In this document: positions 1-5,916 of the stretch, one piece after another
How positions within the stretch are numbered: the stretch's first letter is position 1
Layout: each line of letters starts with the position of its first letter
Notes under the pieces: generated by a model
What the model saw: the letters and a program-made list of their open reading frames with translations, nothing else
Database searches by the model: none
Told to the model about the DNA's origin: nothing
Made by a program: the position numbers and the translations under genes
NCBI GenBank assembly: GCA_038200275.1
Contig: JBBPYC010000050.1
Coordinates: 1 to 12,654, forward strand
Reading direction: 5' to 3'
DNA length: 12,654 nt
Origin: JBBPYC01 sp038200275
GTDB lineage: Bacteria > Pseudomonadota > Gammaproteobacteria > Burkholderiales > Burkholderiaceae_C

Positions 1-1
1 C

Positions 2-229
2 AATCCGGTCATCCGCCCGATCCTCGACGGCAGCATCGGCATTGCCAAGGGTCTCGGCATGCAGTCGGTCGCCGAGGGCGTGGAGTCCGAAGAGGACTGG
101 CATCTGCTGCGCGAAATCGGCTGCGATCTCGCGCAGGGCTATTTCATCGGCTGTCCGATGCCGAGTGAGCGCATGCCGGCGTGGCTCTACCAATGGCGGG
201 CGCAATGTGCGAGCCCGATCAGCGCATGA
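2..229 (+). CDS. EAL-domain c-di-GMP phosphodiesterase, C-terminal end only (5' end outside window)
   Basis: The 75 visible residues are the last part of an EAL domain, which hydrolyses cyclic di-GMP to pGpG in the cytoplasm. The stretch around residues 12-29 (IGIAKGLGMQSVAEGVES) holds the conserved AEGVE motif, and CDLAQGYFIGCPMP at about 41-54 is the usual closing QGY...PMP signature. The reading frame is open from the left window edge to the TGA at 227-229, so the start, the EAL motif itself and any N-terminal receiver or sensor domain lie outside. Its stop overlaps the start of the following response regulator (ATGA), which implies one transcript and translational coupling. EAL proteins paired with LuxR-type regulators next to chaperone-usher operons are known from P. 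aeruginosa (RocR/RocA1, PvrR/RcsB); that role here is inference. Catalytic activity cannot be judged because most of the metal-binding residues are not visible. Confidence 0.9.
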   Translation, partial: NPVIRPILDGSIGIAKGLGMQSVAEGVESEEDWHLLREIGCDLAQGYFIGCPMPSERMPAWLYQWRAQCASPISA

Positions 230-846
230 ACCCGAGCCCCACGGTGCTCGCGGTCGATGACGACGGCTTCGTGCGCGACTTGCTGCGACACGTTTTCGAC
301 GCCGCCGGCATCCCGTTGCAGACCTTCGCCTCGGCGTCCGATCTGCTTGCCAGCGACCGTCTGCACGCCCCCGCTGTGCTGCTACTGGACGTGATGATGC
401 CGGGCATGACCGGGCTCGAGTTGCAGGCCCTGCTGCGCGAGCGCGGCATCGCCCTGCCGGTGATCTTTCTTACCGGCTCGGCCGATGTGCCGATGGTCGT
501 AGCCGCCATGCGCGAGGGCGCTGTCGATTTCCTGGAGAAGCCCTTCGACAAGGTGGCACTGGTCGATTGTGTGCGCAAGGCCTTCGCCCGCTGCGCCGAC
601 GCCCCGGTGCCTGCGGCGCAGGGTTCCGGCCCCGATCATGCGCGGCGCCTGCGCAGCCTCACCACGCGTGAACGCGAGGTGTACGACCGCATGATCGTCG
701 GCCAGACCAGCAAGGCCATCGCGCGTGAACTGGGCGGGAGCTTTCGTACCGTCGAGATCCACCGCGCCCGGGTCATGGAGAAGATGGCAGCCGCCCATCT
801 GGCCGACCTCGTTCGCATGGCGTTCGACGCCAGGGCCGCGGAATAA
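226..846 (+). CDS. FixJ/NarL-type response regulator (receiver + LuxR HTH)
   Basis: A 206-residue two-domain regulator. Residues 5-120 form a receiver: acidic triad D11-D12-D13, phosphoacceptor D55 in LLLDVMMPG, switch T83 and conserved K105 in the LEKPF motif. After a linker rich in Ala and Pro (about 120-136), residues 140-195 form a LuxR-type helix-turn-helix (LTTREREVYDRM...SKAIARELGGSFRTVEIHRARVMEKM), which is the FixJ/TtrR style. The protein should be phosphorylated by a histidine kinase not seen in this window and then bind DNA as a dimer. I chose the ATG at 226, which overlaps the EAL stop by 4 bases; a longer in-frame reading from GTG at 181 would only translate EAL-coding DNA. The next genes downstream are the pilus operon, so control of pilus expression is the natural guess, not shown by sequence. 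Confidence 0.93.
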   Translation: MNPSPTVLAVDDDGFVRDLLRHVFDAAGIPLQTFASASDLLASDRLHAPAVLLLDVMMPGMTGLELQALLRERGIALPVIFLTGSADVPMVVAAMREGAVDFLEKPFDKVALVDCVRKAFARCADAPVPAAQGSGPDHARRLRSLTTREREVYDRMIVGQTSKAIARELGGSFRTVEIHRARVMEKMAAAHLADLVRMAFDARAAE

Positions 847-883
847 CACGATCGGTGTTTCAGTTCGTGATTTAGTAACGCGA

Positions 884-903
884 GATACGTAAGCGTACGT
901 ATC
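884..903. promoter_or_regulatory. 20-bp perfect dyad, candidate LuxR/FixJ-type operator
   Basis: Two arms, GATACGTA (884-891) and TACGTATC (896-903), are perfect reverse complements around AGCG. Each arm contains the self-complementary hexamer TACGTA, and the two hexamers start exactly 10 bases apart, one helical turn. Dyads of about 20 bp are usual for LuxR-type HTH regulators. It lies 38 bases after the regulator stop and 147 bases before the pilin start. There is no T tract, so a terminator is less likely. Binding by the adjacent regulator is inference. Confidence 0.5.
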
Positions 904-966
904 ACGGCGACGCCGCGACAGCCCTAATCTTCATTCCACACCGAAGCATCCATTGCACCGATGCAG

Positions 967-989
967 TGGCTTCCGGTCTGCATGCAGAC
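967..989 (+). promoter_or_regulatory. Possible sigma-54-like promoter overlapping a 14-bp palindrome
   Basis: TGGC at 967-970 and TGCA at 979-982 give GG and GC doublets 10 bases apart, as in -24/-12 promoters, but the middle of the consensus is poor. The palindrome GTCTGCATGCAGAC (976-989) overlaps the -12 side and could be a repressor or activator site instead. The implied start would lie near 993, leaving a leader of roughly 57 bases before the pilin ATG. No convincing sigma-70 promoter was seen between 847 and 1049. Neither protein binding nor use of sigma-54 can be shown from sequence. Confidence 0.25.
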
Positions 990-1049
990 AGCGGTGTTGG
1001 GTCGGGTTGGGCGATTTTGCCCCGGTTATTTTTGAAACTGGACTTCGAT

Positions 1050-1586
1050 ATGAACACGAAAATGAGCAAACTGGCACTGGCAATCGGTGCGTTGGTGATG
1101 GTAGGTGGGGCAATTGCGGCCAATGACAATGCGACCTTCACCGCATCGGCGAGCATTGCCAGTGAGTGCGTGGTTGGCAATACCGCCAACATGGGCTTCG
1201 GTGCCCTGACGATGTTGGATACGGGAAGCGGCGGCTTGTCTACCGCCAAAAATAACGCGACAGCAACATTCGACGCGACTTGCACCAACGGTACGCTGTT
1301 GCCGACCCTGCAATTTGCGTCCACAAATGGTGGCGGCTCCGCCTTCAAGATGCTTGGCGGCACTGGCGCGGCCCTTATCACTTACACCCTGTATGAAGGT
1401 GCGACTGACGCAGGGACATCAATTGCCCACAATACTGCCGCAGCTTATACCGGTTTGGCTGCCGACGGAACGGTGAAGAGCCTGTCCGTGACTGGCAAGG
1501 TCATGGCTGCCGACAAGAATGGCAAGCCGATTGGTGCTTATACGGACACCGTCACCATCACTGTAGGCTTTACCCCTGACGCCTGA
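1050..1586 (+). CDS. Archaic chaperone-usher pilin, spore coat U (SCPU) domain
   Basis: This 178-residue protein has a clear Sec signal peptide (positive MNTKMSK, hydrophobic core, likely cleavage after AIAA at residue 24). The mature part is an SCPU/Csu-type pilin: an N-terminal strand rich in Thr, Ala and Ser (ATFTASASIAS), first cysteine C40 in SECVV, FGAL at about 50-53, second cysteine C78 in ATFDATCTNGT, and a closing TDTVTITVGF strand near the C-terminus. C40 and C78 should form the conserved disulfide. The strand before C40 fits a donor strand that completes the next subunit, so this is the likely polymerising major subunit. I chose ATG 1050 because it gives the signal peptide at once; an in-frame start at 966 would add 28 residues with no signal character. 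It is the first gene of a pilin-chaperone-usher-pilin operon, 12 bases before the chaperone start. It looks less GC-rich and less biased in codon use than the usher. Confidence 0.9.
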   Translation: MNTKMSKLALAIGALVMVGGAIAANDNATFTASASIASECVVGNTANMGFGALTMLDTGSGGLSTAKNNATATFDATCTNGTLLPTLQFASTNGGGSAFKMLGGTGAALITYTLYEGATDAGTSIAHNTAAAYTGLAADGTVKSLSVTGKVMAADKNGKPIGAYTDTVTITVGFTPDA

Positions 1587-1598
1587 TTGGAGTCAAAG

Positions 1599-2420
1599 GT
1601 GATTCAAGTTTCTGCGCCAGCGCAATCCCTTCTCTATCGATCGGGCTTCAAATCGGCGCTCCGATTGATTCTGGCGGGGGGGTGCGTAGCATCCTCCTGC
1701 TTCATGGGTGGACTTGCGTGGGCGCAGGTCTTGATACAGCCGACGGTGGTGGAGTTTTCCCCGCGTCACCGCACCGTCGCCGTCACGGTAACCCTCAGCG
1801 AAAAAGCCCAGTCGCCCATGCGTTTGCAAGCCGAGTTGTTGCGATGGAAGCAGGGTCACCAGGGCGAGGCCGTTACCGAACCGAGCGCTGATCTGCTGGT
1901 TTCGCCCCCGATTGCCGACTTGCAGCCTGGCGAACGACAGGTTTTCCGTGTGGCTCTGCGCGGTGCGCGGTCCTCCCCTGAAGAATTGGCCTATCGCCTC
2001 ATATTGGAAGACATTGCGGAGCCGTCCCCTGATGAGGCCGGCAAGGCGGGGATGGCGATCAATTTCCGCATGCGCTACGACTTGCCGGTGCTGATCGCGC
2101 CGGTTGACAAGGTCGTCAACGCGCTGCGCTGGAATCCGTGTCCGCCCGGGCCAGCTTCAACACCAACAAAGCCTGCCGCCGCCGAATCCTGTGTGCGCCT
2201 GCTCAACACCGGCAACCGCCGCTTGAAAGTCCAAACCTTGACGCTGGCCGGCGACGGTTGGCAGCAGACGCTGTCACCCAAGGATGGCGAAACCGTGCTG
2301 GCAGGCACCGAACGCGAATGGCGCGTGCCGCTGCAAACCGGCCAGACCGGCGCGCTGCGCGGCGTCCAGGTGCAGACCGCCCGCGGTGAAACGCTGCAGG
2401 CCGAGGCCGGCGGTTTTTAA
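1599..2420 (+). CDS. Periplasmic pilus chaperone (PapD/CsuC-like)
   Basis: A 273-residue fimbrial chaperone that folds and escorts the SCPU pilins through the periplasm to the usher. The signal peptide runs to about AWAQ (residues 40-43). The N-terminal immunoglobulin-like domain follows (VLIQPTVVEFSPRHRTVAVTVTL), with the family signature PPIADLQPGERQVFRVALRG at about 103-122 and the YRLILEDI strand at 132-139. The second domain begins near 160 (YDLPVLIAPVDK). Two cysteines, C181 and C198, flank a Pro/Ala/Thr loop and could pair. I chose GTG 1599 because GGAG (1589-1592) sits 6 bases before it; TTG 1587 in the same frame would add four residues and overlaps that site. The gene lies 12 bases after the pilin stop. 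Assignment to the archaic class rests on the SCPU partners. Confidence 0.9.
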   Translation: MIQVSAPAQSLLYRSGFKSALRLILAGGCVASSCFMGGLAWAQVLIQPTVVEFSPRHRTVAVTVTLSEKAQSPMRLQAELLRWKQGHQGEAVTEPSADLLVSPPIADLQPGERQVFRVALRGARSSPEELAYRLILEDIAEPSPDEAGKAGMAINFRMRYDLPVLIAPVDKVVNALRWNPCPPGPASTPTKPAAAESCVRLLNTGNRRLKVQTLTLAGDGWQQTLSPKDGETVLAGTEREWRVPLQTGQTGALRGVQVQTARGETLQAEAGGF

Positions 2421-2434
2421 GCTGGGCTTGACGC

Positions 2435-2453
2435 GCACGGCAGCCGTGCTGCC
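2435..2453 (+). promoter_or_regulatory. Two mutually exclusive stem-loops in the chaperone-usher gap
   Basis: GCACGG-CAG-CCGTGC (2435-2449) and GGCAGC-CGT-GCTGCC (2439-2453) are both perfect 6-bp stems that share bases, so only one can form at a time. They lie 15 bases after the chaperone stop in a 95-base leader before the usher. No U tract follows, so this is not a standard terminator. A role in RNA processing or in lowering usher expression relative to pilin is possible but unproven. Confidence 0.35.
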
Positions 2454-2508
2454 GAGTCACCCTTTCACGCGGCTGGTTTTCTTGTCGTGACGCTGTAGAC
2501 GCCCACCT

Positions 2509-2531
2509 TTGGGGTTTGATCTTGGCCCCAA
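2509..2531 (+). promoter_or_regulatory. Hairpin holding the usher start region
   Basis: TTGGGG (2509-2514) pairs perfectly with CCCCAA (2526-2531). The 11-base loop contains the TTG codons at 2516 and 2522, the two candidate usher starts, and the only Shine-Dalgarno-like run (GGGG, 2511-2514) is in the stem. Folding would hide the ribosome site. Combined with a non-ATG start this suggests weak usher translation. The effect is inferred from base pairing only. Confidence 0.35.
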
Positions 2532-5041
2532 TTGCCCCCTTTCCTTCTTTTTCTTCCGCTCACCGCTGCGGCAGGCGTTCGGTGGTCTGGCTGTGGCTGA
2601 GCGCGCTGCCGCTGGCCTGGGGCGGTACGGTGCCAGCCGCGCCGACCGAGGCGGCACCGAAAGCACAAGAGGCTGCCGTGACCGCGCCGACGCCACCCGT
2701 CGTCCAGCCACCCATTTCCGGGCCACGCCGCGCGAACTCGGGAAAAGTCCGGAAAAATCGTCCTCAAGCTGATGCGTCACAGCCCGAGGTGCTGCTGCTC
2801 GACGTGAGCATCAACAACCAGCGCCTGGCCGATGTGGTGCGCGTCGAGCAGTGGCCCGACGGAGCGCTGCTGCTGCCAGCCGAGGCCTGGAGCGAAGCGC
2901 GCCTGAGCCCGCTGGCGCAGGCGCGCACGCTGAGCGACGGCACGCCGGCCTACGCGCTGAACGCCGTGCCGGGCGCCACCTACCGCATCAACCGCCAGGG
3001 CCTAAGCCTGGACATCAACGCGCCGGCCACGGCCTTTGTCGGCTCCACGCTCGGGCTGCGGGGCGCCCTGGCCGCACCGCCGCCGCGCCCGCAGCCGGGC
3101 GTGCTGCTGAACTATGACCTGTCGCTGCAGCGCGGCGCTGGCGGTGGGCCCATGACCAGCGGCGCCGTGCTGGAGGCCGTGGCCTTTAGCAGGCTGGGCA
3201 ACTTTGTCACCTCGGCCCTGGTGCGCGACGATGGCAACAAACGCACGGTCGAGCGGCTCGACACCTTCTGGCGCTACGACATGCCACAGCGCCTGCAAAC
3301 GCTGGTGGTCGGCGACACGGTGGGCACGGGCGGCGGCTGGAGCCGGCCGGCGCGCTACGGCGGCATTCGCTGGGGCCGCGACTTTGGCATGCGTCCGGGC
3401 TTTGTGACTCTGCCGCAACTCTCGCTCAGCGGCGAGGCGGCGCTGCCTTCGACGGTGGATGTGCTGGTCAACAACGCGCGCCGCCTGAGCCAGCCGGTGC
3501 AGCCCGGCCCGTTTGAGCTGACCAACGTGCCCATGGTCACCGGGGCGGGCGAGCTCCACCTGGTGGTGCGCGATCTGCTGGGGCGCGAAACGGTGATTCG
3601 GCAAAGCTATTACGTCTCGCCGCGCCTGCTGGCGCCCGGCTTAAGCGATTTTTCGCTGGAAGCGGGCCGGCTGCGCTCGGGCTACGGGCAGGACAGCCAC
3701 TACGGCGATGTCTTTGGCGCGGTAACCCGGCGCCAGGGCTTGAGCAGCAGCCTGACCGGCGAGGCCAGGGCGGAGCTGCAGGCCAAGCGCCGCGCCGCCG
3801 GCATGGAGCTGGCTGGCCTGCTGGGCAACTGGGCCGTGGGCCGTGTGGCGCTGGCGGCCTCCAGCGGCAGCGCTCTGGGCGTCAGCGAGCATGGGCAGAT
3901 GCTGCAGTTGGGCATTGAGCGCAGCACGCCGCGTGGCGGCGGCGCGCTGCAATACGAGCGGGCCAGCCAGGGCTTTGAGCCGTTTGGCGAGGGCACCAGC
4001 CCCACGGCGGCGGCGCAGCGTGCGCGCGAGCGCTGGCTGGCCAGCCTGGGCGGTGCCTTGTGGGGGCCGGTCAGCGGCGGCCTGAGCTATGTGAGCCAGA
4101 CGCGCTGGGATGGCGACCGGCTCAAAACCGCAGGCGTGTCGCTCAGCACGCCGCTGTGGGGGCGGGCCAGCGTGAGCGTGTCGATGAACAAGCGGCTTGA
4201 CGGCGATGGCGCCTGGCGCGGAGGCTTCAGCATCAGCTTGCCGCTGGACGGTGGCATCAGCACCAGCGCGCGCGTGGAGGCAGCCAGCGGCAGTCCGGCG
4301 ACCGCTACGGTTTCGGCCTCCCGCAACCCGCCGGCCGGCCCGGGCCTGGGCTGGCGGGTGGAAGGCTCGACCCAGGAAAGCCGGCGCGCCCGTGGCGGGG
4401 TGCAATACAACACCAGCCAGGCTGAGTTTGCCGCCGAAATGGTCAGCGATGCCAAAGGCCAGTTGGCGGTGCGCACTGGCACCCGTGGCACGCTGGGCCT
4501 GGTGGCGGGCCTGCCGTTCGCCTCGCGTTCGGTGGGCCAGGGCAGCTTTGCGGTGGTCGAGGTCGAAGGCATGGCGGGCGTGCCCATCAAACGCAGCCAC
4601 CAGGTGGTGGCCAAGACGGATTCGCGCGGCCTGGCCTTTGTGCCGGGGCTGCTGCCGTGGCAGAAAAACCAGTTCGAGATTGACCCGGTGGACCTGCCGC
4701 TGGACACCGAGGTGGGCGATGTGGTGCAGCAAATCACGCCCTACGCCGGCAGCGGCTCGGTGGTGAAGTTTGCGGTGCGGCGCACGCGCCAAGCGCTGGT
4801 GGTGCTGCAGCAGCCGGACGGCAAGCCGGTGCCCGTGGGCGCCAAGGTGCGTCTGCTGCCTGATGGCCCTGAATTCATAGCGGGCCGGCGTGGCGAGGTA
4901 TGGCTGACTGATCTCGCCGCCGAGCGGCAGCGCCTGCGGGTGAGCTGGGCCGGCGGCGGTTGCGAGCTGGAACTGGTGGTGCCTGGTGCGGTCGGCGGCA
5001 TGCCTGGAAAAATTGGGCCGCTGGCCTGTGCAAAGGAATAG
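2516..5041 (+). CDS. Outer-membrane fimbrial usher (archaic/Csu type)
   Basis: Up to 841 residues; the usher is the outer-membrane channel that receives chaperone-subunit complexes and assembles the pilus. Residues 22-45 look like a signal peptide core (RSVVWLWLSALPLAWGGTVPAAP), followed by a Pro/Ala/Lys linker to about 88. The N-terminal binding domain starts near 90 (EVLLLDVSINNQRLADVVRV). The translocation pore follows, with the family segment GELHLVVRDLLGRETVIRQSYYVSPRLLAPGLSDFSLEAGRLR at about 345-385. Near the C-terminus are FAVVEVEGMAGVPI, DSRGLAFVPGL and a final domain ending CELELVVPG. The start is uncertain: no ATG exists, TTG 2516 and TTG 2522 are possible (GGGG suits 2522), and GTG 2582 would skip a stretch that includes a 23-base pure pyrimidine run (2535-2557). 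Strong GC bias in third positions contrasts with the first pilin gene. It ends 2 bases before the tip gene start. Confidence 0.93.
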   Translation: MILAPIAPFPSFSSAHRCGRRSVVWLWLSALPLAWGGTVPAAPTEAAPKAQEAAVTAPTPPVVQPPISGPRRANSGKVRKNRPQADASQPEVLLLDVSINNQRLADVVRVEQWPDGALLLPAEAWSEARLSPLAQARTLSDGTPAYALNAVPGATYRINRQGLSLDINAPATAFVGSTLGLRGALAAPPPRPQPGVLLNYDLSLQRGAGGGPMTSGAVLEAVAFSRLGNFVTSALVRDDGNKRTVERLDTFWRYDMPQRLQTLVVGDTVGTGGGWSRPARYGGIRWGRDFGMRPGFVTLPQLSLSGEAALPSTVDVLVNNARRLSQPVQPGPFELTNVPMVTGAGELHLVVRDLLGRETVIRQSYYVSPRLLAPGLSDFSLEAGRLRSGYGQDSHYGDVFGAVTRRQGLSSSLTGEARAELQAKRRAAGMELAGLLGNWAVGRVALAASSGSALGVSEHGQMLQLGIERSTPRGGGALQYERASQGFEPFGEGTSPTAAAQRARERWLASLGGALWGPVSGGLSYVSQTRWDGDRLKTAGVSLSTPLWGRASVSVSMNKRLDGDGAWRGGFSISLPLDGGISTSARVEAASGSPATATVSASRNPPAGPGLGWRVEGSTQESRRARGGVQYNTSQAEFAAEMVSDAKGQLAVRTGTRGTLGLVAGLPFASRSVGQGSFAVVEVEGMAGVPIKRSHQVVAKTDSRGLAFVPGLLPWQKNQFEIDPVDLPLDTEVGDVVQQITPYAGSGSVVKFAVRRTRQALVVLQQPDGKPVPVGAKVRLLPDGPEFIAGRRGEVWLTDLAAERQRLRVSWAGGGCELELVVPGAVGGMPGKIGPLACAKE

Positions 5042-5043
5042 TC

Positions 5044-5562
5044 GTGACACAACACCCCTGCAATCATCGGGTCCGCATCGCCCTGGCGCTGCTGCTGGCA
5101 CTGGCCGCGGCCGGACACGTCCGCGCGGGGGGATGCGCCGTCAGTTCGTCGGGGCTGGCGTTCGGCGCCTACCAGCCCCTGACCTTTGCCGGCAAGCTCA
5201 CCTCGGCGGCCGTGACCAGCGACGCCAGCATCTCGGTGGTATGCACCGGCATTGTCAGCGGCGGCGCGTACACCATTGCCCTGGGGCCGAGCACCGTGGG
5301 CAGCGGTGACCGCATCAGCACGCGCTACCTGGGAAATAGCAATGGCGGCGACCCCATGAACTTCAACGTCTATACGAACGCGACTTATACGACTGTCTGG
5401 GGCGACGGCCTGACGGCGGGCGGCCTGATTGGCGGAACCATCGCGACCGGCAACAGCAACCAGTCACTCACGGTTTACGGCAGGATTCCGGCTGGCCAGA
5501 ACACGCTGAAAGCCGGCAGCTTCTCGGCGTCGCTCACCATGACACTGACGTACAGCCCTTAG
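5044..5562 (+). CDS. Second SCPU-domain pilin, probable tip subunit
   Basis: A 172-residue secreted protein. The signal peptide is RVRIALALLLALAAAGHVRA, cleaved near residue 28. The mature chain begins GGCAVSSSGLAFGAYQP with C31 almost at the new N-terminus, second cysteine C67 in ISVVCTG, and the usual end SLTVYGRIPAGQ...SASLTMTLTYSP. GTG 5044 is chosen because AAAGGA (5032-5037) lies 6 bases upstream and it follows the usher stop directly; the longer in-frame reading from 4960 only re-reads usher DNA. Unlike the first pilin it has almost no sequence before its first cysteine, so it lacks a donor strand for a neighbouring subunit. That fits a terminal (tip) position, the place held by the two-domain CsuE in Acinetobacter; here only one domain is present. 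Tip assignment is inference. Confidence 0.85.
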   Translation: MTQHPCNHRVRIALALLLALAAAGHVRAGGCAVSSSGLAFGAYQPLTFAGKLTSAAVTSDASISVVCTGIVSGGAYTIALGPSTVGSGDRISTRYLGNSNGGDPMNFNVYTNATYTTVWGDGLTAGGLIGGTIATGNSNQSLTVYGRIPAGQNTLKAGSFSASLTMTLTYSP

Positions 5563-5631
5563 CCTCGCCAAGCCCTGGACTTGAGCGCGAAGCTGTGGGC
5601 CGCAGAGGTGGGCGTTGATTTACGCAATGGT

Positions 5632-5645
5632 TGTTGCTTGCAACA
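5632..5645. promoter_or_regulatory. 14-bp palindrome in the gap before the monooxygenase remnant
   Basis: TGTTGC-TT-GCAACA is a perfect palindrome 36 bases before the remnant's ATG at 5681. It may be a leftover operator of the broken catabolic gene. The rest of 5563-5680 shows no gene, and no convincing terminator for the pilus operon was found there. Confidence 0.3.
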
Positions 5646-5680
5646 CTGTGGCCGACAACCCAGAGAAACCGACGATGGTC

Positions 5681-5802
5681 ATGCAGCGGGAGCAGCCGTT
5701 CCCAGTTTTGTTGCAGGCGGCGGCATCGCCGCGGCGATGCCGCTGACGCGACGCGGCTTCGACGTCACCGTGCTCGAGCAGGCGGCGCAGCTCGCGGCGT
5801 GA
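5681..5802 (+). pseudogene. N-terminal scrap of a FAD-dependent aromatic monooxygenase
   Basis: In the frame of 5698-5802 the peptide VAGGGIAAAMPLTRRGFDVTVLEQAAQL matches the Rossmann-fold start of salicylate / 3-hydroxybenzoate 6-monooxygenase type flavoproteins, whose pattern is VAGGGIGGLAAALAL.RRG..VTVLEQA. About four residues are missing just after GGGI. The natural start (ATG 5681, MQREQPFPVL) lies in another frame; a single lost base near 5705 (TTTTGTTGC) would explain the switch to VAGGG. A TGA at 5800-5802 closes it, and nothing of the rest of the enzyme follows. Clearly dead. The exact substrate class is only a guess from 40 residues. Confidence 0.7.
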
Positions 5803-5827
5803 CGAGTTGAATCGGCAAGCATGACAA

Positions 5828-5835
5828 CACGCAAG
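5828..5835 (+). repeat. Left target-site duplication of IS66 element (CACGCAAG)
   Basis: The eight bases directly left of the IS66 inverted repeat are identical to those at 8490-8497 directly right of it. IS66-family elements generate 8-bp duplications, so this fixes the insertion border. Confidence 0.95.
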
Positions 5836-5858
5836 GTAAGCGATCAATAGACCCCGCC
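5836..5858 (+). repeat. IS66 terminal inverted repeat at the tnpC end
   Basis: Begins GTAAGCGATCAATAG. It pairs with the reverse complement of 8467-8489 (begins GTAAGCGGTCATTTA) at 17 of 23 bases, with the first seven identical. Confidence 0.92.
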
Positions 5859-5916
5859 CTTGCGCTCGCAAGGCCAGCATGATGCGGCGGACCAAGTGGC
5901 GCGTTGGTTCCGAGTG

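Noticed and set aside
382..849. 155-codon open frame antisense to the response regulator
   Set aside because: Shadow of a well-supported gene; no domain.
966..1049. N-terminal extension of the first pilin
   Set aside because: The 28 extra residues precede a complete signal peptide and lie in the promoter region; ATG 1050 is the sensible start.
3641..5101. 486-codon open frame antisense to the usher and tip genes
   Set aside because: Low-complexity Ala/Arg/His-rich composition typical of the reverse strand of GC-rich genes; no recognisable domain.
5858..5873. Rho-independent terminator inside the left end of IS66
   Set aside because: A 7-bp stem exists but the loop is only two bases and no T tract follows on either strand.
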